A stretch of DNA of 64,000 bases from positions 186,001-250,000 of the forward strand of contig CAJTXT010000002.1 of assembly GCA_910583875.1 (NCBI GenBank). The letters are read 5' to 3'. Positions 27,950 through 35,657 of this stretch are shown piece by piece. The notes below the pieces were generated by a model that was not told the origin of the DNA, did not search any database, and worked only from the letters and a program-made list of their open reading frames with translations. The stretch is from an uncultured Vampirovibrio sp. GTDB lineage: Bacteria > Cyanobacteriota > Vampirovibrionia > Gastranaerophilales > Gastranaerophilaceae. Each line of letters begins with the position of its first letter. The first letter of the stretch is position 1. A program made the translations under genes and the position numbers.

Positions 27950-28258
27950 TTAGATTATTTGTTGAAATACCATATTTACAAACTTATGGCTTTCTTCTTT
28001 TGTTAAATTTCCAGGTAAGTTTTTATTTATAGGAAGACGTTTGGGTTCTATTTTTAGCTTTTTACATATATTTAAAACATTACCTACCCATTTCTCAATT
28101 TCTGATTTATTCATTGTTGCAGCAAGTTCTTCTTTTAAAGAATTTATTACAAATTCATCTGTAAGCTGTTTACTTGTTTGTTGAATTTTTTGTGGGTTAA
28201 TTACTGCAAGTTGTCTTGTTTGTGAAACCATTAATGATTGAATTGGTGCTACGTGCAT
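27950..28258 (-). CDS. Orphan 102-residue protein under cobalamin riboswitch control
   Basis: I do not recognise the family. The start at ATG 28258 is chosen because AAAGAGG lies 6 bases before it. The N-terminal ~35 residues are Gln/Val/Ser-rich (MHVAPIQSLMVSQTRQ), then come two amphipathic helices (TDEFVINSLKEELAATM; EIEKWVGNVLNICKKL) and a basic linker, with no membrane segment or signal peptide. Immediately upstream on the same strand is a cobalamin riboswitch, implying that expression responds to vitamin B12. No B12 enzyme or transporter is adjacent. Confidence 0.65.
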   Translation of the reverse strand: MHVAPIQSLMVSQTRQLAVINPQKIQQTSKQLTDEFVINSLKEELAATMNKSEIEKWVGNVLNICKKLKIEPKRLPINKNLPGNLTKEESHKFVNMVFQQII

Positions 28259-28309
28259 TTTATGCCTCTTTCTTTTTTCTGTGTGCATAAATACATCTGT
28301 CAATGGAAA

Positions 28310-28421
28310 ATGTTTACATTCCTTAGACTCGAAGTATCTGTAAACATGTTTTAAACGGCATTCCGGCTATACGGTCGCGGGTCGGCATAGGATTTTCACC
28401 ATGTTTTCCCTTTTAAAACAT
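28310..28421 (-). promoter_or_regulatory. Cobalamin riboswitch
   Basis: On the minus strand, the order GGGAAAACAT, GGTGAAAATCC, GCCGACCCGCGACCGT and AGCCGGAATGCC is the conserved core of cobalamin riboswitches (the AGCCGGAATGCC segment is the B12-box equivalent). A 10-bp P1 helix pairs TTTAAAACAT (28412-28421, + strand) with ATGTTTTAAA (28346-28355). The peripheral extension common in class I is absent, so the aptamer is compact. Downstream, ATGTTTACA / TGTAAACAT (28310-28318 with 28339-28347) makes a 9-bp hairpin that abuts P1 and may be the expression platform or kissing-loop arm. Confidence 0.85.
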
Positions 28422-28482
28422 ATTATTGATTATCTATTAAATAATATTTTTCTACAATTCTTTATTACTTTTTGTAATAAAA

Positions 28483-28507
28483 AAAGAGGAAATTTTCCTC
28501 TTTTATG
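28483..28507 (-). terminator. Intrinsic terminator after tRNA-Val
   Basis: AAAAGAGGAAAA / TTTTCCTCTTTT stem with a T7 run on the leftward strand, directly after the tRNA 3' end. Confidence 0.85.
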
Positions 28508-28508
28508 G

Positions 28509-28581
28509 TGGGCGGTACTGGACTCGAACCAGCGACCTCCACAATGTCAATGTGATACGCTACCAACTGCGCCAACCGCCC
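28509..28581 (-). tRNA. tRNA-Val (anticodon GAC)
   Basis: A 73-base cloverleaf on the minus strand: acceptor GGGCGGT / ACCGCCC with discriminator A, anticodon loop TTGACAT (GAC), T-arm CTGGTTCGAGTCCAG. No encoded CCA. Confidence 0.96.
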
Positions 28582-28645
28582 ATATTTTTATATATTATTG
28601 TTTATATTTTATAATAAAAAGATTAGAATGTGATACTACCTCTCA

Positions 28646-28700
28646 TAAAATGATATTTAATCATTTTATTCGGCAGAGTCATCTGCGCTACTGAATTGTA
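28646..28700. other. Two unexplained hairpins between tRNA-Val and tRNA-Ser
   Basis: AAAATGAT / ATCATTTT (from 28646) is followed by a hairpin GCAGA-GTCA-TCTGC inside ATTC / GAAT arms (28670-28700). No ORF is credible here. The hairpins may be tRNA-processing or terminator structures. Confidence 0.3.
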
Positions 28701-28741
28701 TTAATTATATACTAACAATAAAATGTGATGCAGAGTCTATA

Positions 28742-28772
28742 CAAAAAAGTCCATATATAATGGACTTTTTAT
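28742..28772 (-). terminator. Intrinsic terminator after tRNA-Ser
   Basis: AAAAAGTCCAT / ATGGACTTTTT stem with T-rich leftward tail, 7 bases after the tRNA end. Confidence 0.85.
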
Positions 28773-28778
28773 AAAAAA

Positions 28779-28868
28779 CGGAGGAGGTGGGATTCGAACC
28801 CACGGTGCAGATTACTCCACACAACACCTTAGCAGGGTGCCGCCTTAAACCTACTCGGCCACTACTCC
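28779..28868 (-). tRNA. tRNA-Ser (anticodon GCT)
   Basis: A 90-base tRNA with a long variable arm, as expected for Ser. The anticodon loop CTGCTAA gives GCT, and the T-arm has GGTTCGAATCC. The acceptor GGAGTAG against CTCCTCC has a single mismatch at the fifth pair. The discriminator is G, and CCA is not encoded. Confidence 0.95.
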
Positions 28869-28922
28869 AAAGCGTTATAACAATACTATCAAAGAATAGT
28901 TCTTTTTTCAAGTGTTAATTTA

Positions 28923-29831
28923 TTATACTTGTAAATGTTTTTTGATTGATAATAAGCTTCCGCTTGCGCTAAAGAATATTGCCATTATAAATAAACACAA
29001 AACAACAGTATTCATAGCCATTTCAGACTGCGCAATACTAAAGAATGTATGCAGTTTTGTTAATCCGTTTTGTACTGTATTTAATGGTAATAAAGATACT
29101 ATTGCGCCTAAAAAACCATATATTGCACCTTGCAGTATCAATGGAATTTTAATATACCAATTGCTTACACCCATCAATCTCATAATTTCAATTTCTTCTT
29201 TTCTTGATTGAATTACAAGCTGAATTGTACAATTTATAATTATTATTGTTAACATTGCTACTGCAATTAACACAAAAACAGTTACAGTATTAAATACATT
29301 TGTTATTGTTTGCATTTTTTTTGCAATTTCATGCGCATATGACATATCTTCAATACCTGATACTTTTTTAATATTCTCACAAACAGCAGCAATATTTGCA
29401 GGATCATCAACCGTAACATGTAATGTATCTGGAAGAGGATTTTCCAAACCGCGAGTATCCATATCTTTATTCATTTCTTCCCAAGCTTGTTCTTTTGTTA
29501 CAATTGATATCTTTTTAACGTGTTCAAGTTCTTTTAATCTTGAGGACATATAAACGGGATCTGCATTTGGTTTTAAATATACAGAAATTTCAAGTGCATC
29601 ACCTAATTTATCAACAAATGAAGTTAGAGAAAAACTTGTTCTGAATAATGCTCCAAATATTGTTAATATAGCTGCCATTGCTGCTACAATAGCGATATTT
29701 ATTAATCCTGTTCTTTTTATTCCATATATTGTTTCCATTGCAATACGATACATTATTCTTATTGAAGATAAATGACGCTGCGGAATATGTTTTTTTACAG
29801 TTTCTTTTATTATCTTTTTTTTATTATTCAT
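28923..29831 (-). CDS. ftsX: Cell-division ABC-type permease FtsX
   Basis: Membrane partner of FtsE that links the divisome to peptidoglycan hydrolase activation. A cytosolic N-terminus (~1-35), TM1 near 40-65, an extracellular domain (~70-180), and three further TM segments near 185-215, 230-255 and 270-295. VIQSRKEEIEIMRLMGVSNWYIKIP is the conserved cytosolic loop. At 302 residues it is typical. It overlaps the end of ftsE by 8 bases. Confidence 0.93.
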   Translation of the reverse strand: MNNKKKIIKETVKKHIPQRHLSSIRIMYRIAMETIYGIKRTGLINIAIVAAMAAILTIFGALFRTSFSLTSFVDKLGDALEISVYLKPNADPVYMSSRLKELEHVKKISIVTKEQAWEEMNKDMDTRGLENPLPDTLHVTVDDPANIAAVCENIKKVSGIEDMSYAHEIAKKMQTITNVFNTVTVFVLIAVAMLTIIIINCTIQLVIQSRKEEIEIMRLMGVSNWYIKIPLILQGAIYGFLGAIVSLLPLNTVQNGLTKLHTFFSIAQSEMAMNTVVLCLFIMAIFFSASGSLLSIKKHLQV

Positions 29832-30498
29832 AAGTTCCTGCCTGTACGTCTCTGATTATTTGACCTTGTTCCATTGTTATTACTCTTTTTCTAAAGTAAT
29901 CAACAATATCTCTATCGTGAGTAGAAACAATTACAGTAATACCTTTTTCATTAATTTGTTCCAGAATTTGCATGATTTCCATAGAGTTTTTAGGGTCTAA
30001 ATTACCTGTTGGTTCATCAGCTATAAGTAATGGTGGACCATTTACAATTGCTCTTGCAATGCTGACTCTTTGCTGTTCTCCTCCGGATAATTCACTTGGT
30101 TTTGCATTCATTTTATTTAACAAACCAACAACTTTTAATGCGCCTGTTACTCTTTCTTGAATTTCTTTAGAACGCATTCCTAATGTTCTTATAACAAGTG
30201 CAATGTTATCATATACACTAATGTTGGGAAGTAGTTTGTAGTCTTGAAATACTATTCCCATGCATCTTCTTATATTAGGAACTCTATCATTAGGCAATTT
30301 TGCAATGTTGATATTGCCAATCATAACAGTACCAGAAGTTGGTGTTTCTTCCCTATATAAAAGTTTCATTAGTGTTGATTTACCGGCACCTGAGGAACCT
30401 GTTAAAAAAACAAATTCACTAGACATTATATCTAAATTAATGTTTTGTAGGGCATAATTATCTTTATATTTTTTATATACATTTCTTAATTGAATCAT
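29824..30498 (-). CDS. ftsE: Cell-division ATP-binding protein FtsE
   Basis: ABC ATPase of the FtsEX complex. Walker A GSSGAGKS near residue 34, Q-loop VFQDYKLLPNISV near 87, signature LSGGEQQRVSIARAI near 137, Walker B LLIADEPTGNLDP near 158, and the switch His in STHD near 195. At 224 residues it is standard. Its ATG overlaps the end of the transketolase C-subunit gene (ATGA-type overlap of 4 bases), so translation is coupled. Confidence 0.95.
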   Translation of the reverse strand: MIQLRNVYKKYKDNYALQNINLDIMSSEFVFLTGSSGAGKSTLMKLLYREETPTSGTVMIGNINIAKLPNDRVPNIRRCMGIVFQDYKLLPNISVYDNIALVIRTLGMRSKEIQERVTGALKVVGLLNKMNAKPSELSGGEQQRVSIARAIVNGPPLLIADEPTGNLDPKNSMEIMQILEQINEKGITVIVSTHDRDIVDYFRKRVITMEQGQIIRDVQAGTYE

Positions 30499-31430
30499 TT
30501 AAGTAATCCTGTAATTTTTTCTGCAAGTTTTTCTGCATTTAATCCATAATGCGCCATTAATTCTTTTGCAGTTCCGCTTTGACCAAATTCATCATTTGTA
30601 CCGATTCTGTTTATTTTAACCGGATAATTTTCACTTAATACTTCACAAACACAACTTCCAAGTCCGCCTATTATAGAATGATTTTCTATAGTTATAACTC
30701 TGTTTGTTTTCTGTGCTGATTTGATTATAGTTTCACTATCTATTGGTTTTACAACCGGAACATTAATAATTTCGGCATTAATCCCTTGGTCTGATAATAT
30801 TGTAGCACAATCAATTGTTTCTACCAATGTTTCGCCGTTTGTTATAAGTGTTACATCTGTTCCTTCTTTTATAACATTAGCTTTTTTATAATTAAATTTA
30901 TAGTTTGCATCAAAAATATTTGGTAAATTTGATCTTGCAATTCTTATATATACGGGCCCTTTATGTTCTGCTGCAAACTTTATTGCTTGTTTTGTTTCTT
31001 CTGCATCAGCAGGAACAATTACTGTCATATTAGGAATACTTCTCATTAAAGAAACATCTTCTAATGCTTGATGGCTTGCACCATCTTCACCAACTGTAAT
31101 ACCGCCATGTGTTGCAGCTATTTTAACATTTAAATTTGAATAACATATTGTGTTTCTAACTTGTTCCCAAGCTCTGCCGGAAGCAAATACTGCAAATGTT
31201 GAGACAAATGGAATTTTCCCTGTACATGCTAAACCTGCTGCAGTAGTCATCAAATCTTGTTCTGCAATTCCCACATTAAAAAATCTTTCAGGAAATTCTT
31301 TTGCAAATTGTTTTGTTTGAGTCGAACAAGATAAATCAGCATCCAGTACAACTATATTTTTATTTTCTTTTCCAAGTTCTACAAGTGTTTTTCCGTATTC
31401 ACTTCTAACTGATGTACATTCTCTTATCAT
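30495..31430 (-). CDS. Transketolase, C-terminal subunit
   Basis: The pyrimidine-binding and C-terminal domains of a two-subunit transketolase (pentose phosphate pathway). SVRSEYGKTLVELGKEN, DLSCSTQTKQF, FFNVGIAEQDLMTTAAGLA (with the catalytic Glu near residue 57), THGGITVGEDGASHQ, and ITIENHSIIGGLGS near 245. At 311 residues it matches split transketolases of archaea and many anaerobes. The N-terminal subunit gene lies 9 bases upstream. Confidence 0.93.
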   Translation of the reverse strand: MIRECTSVRSEYGKTLVELGKENKNIVVLDADLSCSTQTKQFAKEFPERFFNVGIAEQDLMTTAAGLACTGKIPFVSTFAVFASGRAWEQVRNTICYSNLNVKIAATHGGITVGEDGASHQALEDVSLMRSIPNMTVIVPADAEETKQAIKFAAEHKGPVYIRIARSNLPNIFDANYKFNYKKANVIKEGTDVTLITNGETLVETIDCATILSDQGINAEIINVPVVKPIDSETIIKSAQKTNRVITIENHSIIGGLGSCVCEVLSENYPVKINRIGTNDEFGQSGTAKELMAHYGLNAEKLAEKITGLLK

Positions 31431-31439
31431 ATAAAACCC

Positions 31440-32276
31440 CTATTTCAATTCATTTAATGCAAGTTGTAGTTCTTCGTCACTTGGTGCTTTACCATGCCAG
31501 CCTGCATTATTTTCCATAAATGAAACACCTTTACCTTTAATTGTATTAGCAATTATAGCAACCGGTTTATCTGCTTTTTTTGCTTCATTAACAGCATTAT
31601 ATATTTCACTAATGTTGTGTCCATCTATTTCTATTGTATTCCATCCAAATGCTTCAAATTTAGATTTTATATCGCCTACAGATTTCACATTTTCAGTAGA
31701 ACCATCAATTTGTAATTTATTTCTATCAACAAAAGCAATAATGTTATTTAATTTATGATGTGAAGCATTCATTGCAGCTTCCCAAACACTGCCTTCTTCA
31801 GTTTCACCGTCACCCATTAGAACATAAACTTTGCTGTCTTTTTTATCAAGTTTTAATCCAAGTGCCATGCCGCATCCTATTGAAAGTCCTTGTCCTAAAG
31901 AACCAGTAGAAATTTCAACGCCTTTTAGAAGTTTACTGCAAGGGTGACCTTGTAATCTTGAGCCAAATTTTCTAAATGTAAGAAGTTCTTCTTCTTTTAA
32001 ATACCCGCAATGTGCAAGTATTGAATATAACGCAGCAGAAGCATGACCTTTTGATAAAATAAATCTATCTCTATTTTCATAGTCTGCATTTTGTTCACAT
32101 TCTGGATAATGTTTCATACATTTTGTAAATAAAACATTTAGTATATCTATACAAGAAAGTGAACCACCAGGATGACCTGACTTCGAGTTGTGAATCATCA
32201 TTAGGATGTTTCTTCGTAATTTTTTTGAAACTTCTATAACTTGAGAAATTTCATTTTCAGAAATTTGATTAATCAT
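31440..32276 (-). CDS. Transketolase, N-terminal subunit
   Basis: The thiamine-diphosphate-binding subunit. GHPGGSLSCIDIL near residue 35, KGHASAALYSILAHCGYL near 75, TGSLGQGLSIGCGMALG near 122, and the TPP motif MGDGETEEGSVWEAAMNASHHKLNNI near 155 are present, then GHN and KGKGVSFMEN near the end. At 278 residues the length is typical. It begins immediately after the WecG-like gene. Confidence 0.93.
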   Translation of the reverse strand: MINQISENEISQVIEVSKKLRRNILMMIHNSKSGHPGGSLSCIDILNVLFTKCMKHYPECEQNADYENRDRFILSKGHASAALYSILAHCGYLKEEELLTFRKFGSRLQGHPCSKLLKGVEISTGSLGQGLSIGCGMALGLKLDKKDSKVYVLMGDGETEEGSVWEAAMNASHHKLNNIIAFVDRNKLQIDGSTENVKSVGDIKSKFEAFGWNTIEIDGHNISEIYNAVNEAKKADKPVAIIANTIKGKGVSFMENNAGWHGKAPSDEELQLALNELK

Positions 32277-33044
32277 TTATTTTTCCTTTGACTTTGACAC
32301 AAATAAACCATTTTCTTTAATTGCTTCTATTATAACTTTAAATAAAAACATAGGTAAAGTTTTATATATTCTTTTTATGCGTTCTGGTTGTTTTATAGTT
32401 CTATATAACCATTCAGCTCTCATAATTTGAAAAAATTCTGGCGCACGTTCAACAACACCAGCCCATACATCGAATGAACCACCAACACCAATAAAAATTG
32501 TATTTGGCATAATTTTTCTACATTTTGTAATAAAAATTTCTTGTTTTGGTGCACCAAGAGCAATAAGAACAAATTTGGGATTCGTATTAGCTAGTTCTTG
32601 AATTATTTCATCTTCTTTATTATTAGAAAAATATCCATTTCTATTGTAACAAATATTTAGTCCTTGAAATTCTGATTGAAGCCGTCTTGTTGTCGTTTGA
32701 ATAACATCTTCTTTCGCACCGATAAGAGCAACTGGATATTGAAACATTGCGCAGGAATTAATTAATTCTTTTGCAAAATCTATTCCGGGAATTCTTTCTT
32801 GTTGTATGCCTTTTAGCTTTAAAGCAAGCTCAATTCCAGAACCATCTGGCACAACCAGCTCTGCATTATTTAGTACAGAGTCAAGCATTTTGCTTTGTTT
32901 TGCCATCTCAATAATTTCCGGATTTATTGTTACTATTTGCATTCCTTCTGATTTATGCATTTTTTCAAGTACTAAATTTATTGCATCATCAAAAGACAAT
33001 AAATCTACATCATATCCCAATACTTTGCTCGTAATTCTTTCCAT
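32277..33044 (-). CDS. WecG/TagA/CpsF family glycosyltransferase
   Basis: Transfers a sugar (N-acetylmannosamine-type in characterised members) to a lipid-linked acceptor in surface-polymer synthesis. ITSKVLGYDVDLLSFDDA at the start, VVPDGSGIELALKLKG near 80, IALGAPKQEIFI near 160, and GVGGSFDVWAGVVERAP then MRAEWLYRT near 185-210 are the family signature. At 255 residues it is standard. Its ATG lies 6 bases after an extended -10, so a leaderless message is likely. The acceptor is not known. Confidence 0.9.
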   Translation of the reverse strand: MERITSKVLGYDVDLLSFDDAINLVLEKMHKSEGMQIVTINPEIIEMAKQSKMLDSVLNNAELVVPDGSGIELALKLKGIQQERIPGIDFAKELINSCAMFQYPVALIGAKEDVIQTTTRRLQSEFQGLNICYNRNGYFSNNKEDEIIQELANTNPKFVLIALGAPKQEIFITKCRKIMPNTIFIGVGGSFDVWAGVVERAPEFFQIMRAEWLYRTIKQPERIKRIYKTLPMFLFKVIIEAIKENGLFVSKSKEK

Positions 33045-33050
33045 AAGTAA

Positions 33051-33059
33051 ATTTTACCA
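33051..33059 (-). promoter_or_regulatory. Extended -10 promoter of a leaderless transcript (WecG-like gene)
   Basis: On the minus strand TGGTAAAAT ends 6 bases before the ATG at 33044, and no ribosome binding site fits. Confidence 0.55.
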
Positions 33060-33084
33060 TGTTAAATATTATTTGGCTAAAATA

Positions 33085-34482
33085 TTACAATTTTAATCCA
33101 GTAGTTAGTTTTTCCTTAAGCTCGTTTGCTGAATCTTCATAGCCAATTCTTCCCATTAAGGCATATGTATAATTTTTTTGTTGTTCTACTCCAGGTTGGT
33201 CGAATGCATTAATATTATATAAAGCTCCTGTAATAGCAGTTTGTACTTCAAACATATATAACAATTGTCCTAAATAATATGGATTTACTTTTGGAATTGT
33301 AATTGTTACGTTTGGACGTTTGTAATCAATTAAAGAAGCCATAGTTGAGTCAGCTTCAGCATTGTATAATTGGTTTATTGTTTTTCCGCCAAGATAGCTT
33401 ATCCCTGTATATTCGAAAATATTAGGAATTTCAAGTTCTGTATCAAATTCACTGACTCTTAAAAAGTTTATTATCTTATCATTTGGACCTTCATTATATA
33501 ATTGTATTTGAGAGTGCTGGTCAGTAACTCCTAAAGCTTTTACAGGAGTCTGTCCTGTATTTACAATATTGTTATCTTTATCTCGTTCTTTTCCTAAAGA
33601 TTCTGCCCATAACTGGCAATACCAATCAGCGATAAATCTTAATCTATCTGAATATGGCATCATAACAGAGATTTTTTTACCTTTTTTTACATCCATTAAG
33701 AAGTGAATTAATGCATTTTGTGCTGCAATATTAAAATTGATATCTGTATTTTTTAATGCAAGATCCATATCTTTAACACCTTGTGTAATTTCATCGATGT
33801 TTATTCCCACAAGTGCAAAAGGAAGTAATCCAACTGCAGAAAATACTGAAAATCTTCCGCCGACATCATCTGGTATATAGAACGTTTTATAGCCTTCTTG
33901 GTTTGATAATTGTTTTAAAATACCAACATTTTTATCTGTAGTAGCTATTACATTTTTACGATAATCGTCACCAAGTTCTTTTTCCATTCTATCTTTTAAA
34001 ATCATATATTGAGCCATTACTTCAGCTGTTGAGCCTGATTTCGTAATGACATTTACTAATGTTTTCTTTAAATCAAGAATATTTAAAAGAGCATTCATTT
34101 GGTCTGGGTCAATATTGTCTAAAAAGAAAATACGAGGATAATTATTTCTTTGTTCTTTAGTTAAAAAATTCCAGTAAGGAGGCAATAAAGCTTCACATAC
34201 TGCTTTCCCGCCAAGTGCTGATCCGCCTAATCCTAGTATAAGAATATTATCAAATCTGTTTTCAACCATTGCAGCAAATTCTTTTACATACCAAATGGTT
34301 TCTTCGTTATATCCAAGATTCATCCATTGAAGTTTTTGTCCCGGTTTATCTTTATTAGAATTTAAGTCTGCAATTATTTTATGAATTATATCTTTATAAT
34401 TATTAAATTCTTCTTCTATGTTTAATCCGTTATCTTCCCCAATAACGTCTTTCATAACATTACGATAGTTGAATTCTATCAT
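33085..34482 (-). CDS. pgi: Glucose-6-phosphate isomerase
   Basis: Interconverts glucose 6-phosphate and fructose 6-phosphate. LGLGGSALGGKAVCEAL near residue 83, ITKSGSTAEVMAQ near 145, DDVGGRFSVFSAVGLLP near 200 and the LWAESLGKERD segment near 285 (with the catalytic-type Glu), and HSQIQLYNEGPNDK. At 465 residues it is of the shorter type. GAGGGATA precedes the ATG. It is first of a leftward run into surface-sugar, transketolase and ftsEX genes. Confidence 0.94.
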   Translation of the reverse strand: MIEFNYRNVMKDVIGEDNGLNIEEEFNNYKDIIHKIIADLNSNKDKPGQKLQWMNLGYNEETIWYVKEFAAMVENRFDNILILGLGGSALGGKAVCEALLPPYWNFLTKEQRNNYPRIFFLDNIDPDQMNALLNILDLKKTLVNVITKSGSTAEVMAQYMILKDRMEKELGDDYRKNVIATTDKNVGILKQLSNQEGYKTFYIPDDVGGRFSVFSAVGLLPFALVGINIDEITQGVKDMDLALKNTDINFNIAAQNALIHFLMDVKKGKKISVMMPYSDRLRFIADWYCQLWAESLGKERDKDNNIVNTGQTPVKALGVTDQHSQIQLYNEGPNDKIINFLRVSEFDTELEIPNIFEYTGISYLGGKTINQLYNAEADSTMASLIDYKRPNVTITIPKVNPYYLGQLLYMFEVQTAITGALYNINAFDQPGVEQQKNYTYALMGRIGYEDSANELKEKLTTGLKL

Positions 34483-34591
34483 TATCCCTCGCTTTTATTC
34501 GACTAGGCTCGTTTTATATATCTATTGTACATGCTTATGTTTAATTTTGAATAGAGTATAAACTTTAATGTTACATATTTTTTACTTTTAA

Positions 34592-34600
34592 TGGTACAAT
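34592..34600 (+). promoter_or_regulatory. Extended -10 promoter of a leaderless thiL transcript
   Basis: TGGTACAAT ends 6 bases before the ATG at 34607, and a weak TTACAT stands 18 bases upstream of the hexamer. This supports ATG 34607 over the upstream TTG at 34601. Confidence 0.6.
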
Positions 34601-34606
34601 TTGTTT

Positions 34607-35557
34607 ATGAAAGAATTAAATTTTATAGAAATTATTAAAAATACACTCGATTTTTCATCATTTTTAGGTGATGATTGTGCATTTCTTGAAGATTTGGATA
34701 TTTTTGTTACTCAAGATACATTAGTTGAAGATGTTCATTTCTCATTGTATACAATTTCACCTTATATGTTAGGAAGAAAAGCTGTAAGTGTTAATTTAAG
34801 TGATTTGGCAGCGGCAATTTCACAGCCTAAATATATTTCTGTTTCTTTATCAATGCCTAAAACAATTAAAGATTCTTTTGTTTCTGAATTGTATAGAGGA
34901 ATTAATGATGTCTGTAAGGAATATAATGTAAAAGTTATAGGCGGAGATATTACAGGAAGTGATAAAATTGTAATTTCTATCTGTGCAATTGGTAAAAAGG
35001 TTTCATTATTTAATTCTTCAAGAAGTTATGCAAAAAAAGACGATTATATTTTAGTTACAGGTGAGTTTGGTTCTTCATCTGCAGGTTTATATGGTTTAAC
35101 TAATTTCTTATATACTGAGCAAAATTTAATAAATTCGCATCTAAATCCAACTCCCAGAGTTAATGAAGGTTTAAAATTATCTTCTATAATAGACTCTAAT
35201 ATTACAGTAATGGATTGTTCTGATGGTTTAGTTGATGCTCTTTACAAAGTTTCACTAGCAAGTAAGCATTCTTTAAAAATAGATATTAATGAAGTTCCTG
35301 TTTCAAACGAACTAATTGAATTTTCAGCTCGAAATAATTTGGATTATAAAAACTTTGTAAAATGGGGCGGCGAAGATTATGAATTATTAATTTGCGTTCC
35401 AGAAGAAACATACTCAAAGCTTGATTTAAGCATTTTTAAATGTATAGGAAGAGTTCAAAACAAAGATAACAATCCTTGTGTTTCAATAAAAGATGATAAA
35501 AATATAGAAAAAATTACAAAAGAAATTTTTGAATCAAATTCATTCAATCATTTTTAA
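34607..35557 (+). CDS. thiL: Thiamine-monophosphate kinase
   Basis: Phosphorylates thiamine monophosphate to the active diphosphate. DDCAFLEDLDIFVTQDTLVEDVHF near residue 20, KAVSVNLSDLAA near 60, VIGGDITGSD near 110, the MDCSDGLVDAL magnesium-binding motif near 202, and KWGGEDYELL near 254 (316 residues counted from ATG 34607). The start is chosen because it lies 6 bases after an extended -10 with no ribosome binding site. Confidence 0.93.
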   Translation: MKELNFIEIIKNTLDFSSFLGDDCAFLEDLDIFVTQDTLVEDVHFSLYTISPYMLGRKAVSVNLSDLAAAISQPKYISVSLSMPKTIKDSFVSELYRGINDVCKEYNVKVIGGDITGSDKIVISICAIGKKVSLFNSSRSYAKKDDYILVTGEFGSSSAGLYGLTNFLYTEQNLINSHLNPTPRVNEGLKLSSIIDSNITVMDCSDGLVDALYKVSLASKHSLKIDINEVPVSNELIEFSARNNLDYKNFVKWGGEDYELLICVPEETYSKLDLSIFKCIGRVQNKDNNPCVSIKDDKNIEKITKEIFESNSFNHF

Positions 35558-35657
35558 TTTGCTAACTTTTGTAAATAAAAATTAACTTTTTTCAAATTTT
35601 ACGCAAAAAATAAATTTTGGTATCTTGATACGAATGTATAGATAATTGGAAGTTGTC

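Noticed and set aside
28401..28694. A 97-codon rightward ORF over the riboswitch and tRNA-Val
   Set aside because: It runs through the tRNA and the 5' part of the cobalamin riboswitch on the opposite strand and resembles a known artefact translated from tRNA complement.
28705..28911. A 68-codon leftward ORF over tRNA-Ser
   Set aside because: It lies across the tRNA and its terminator, with no ribosome binding site or family similarity.
34601..34606. TTG start for thiL six bases before the ATG
   Set aside because: The promoter spacing places the transcript start at about the ATG at 34607, so the TTG would not be on the message.
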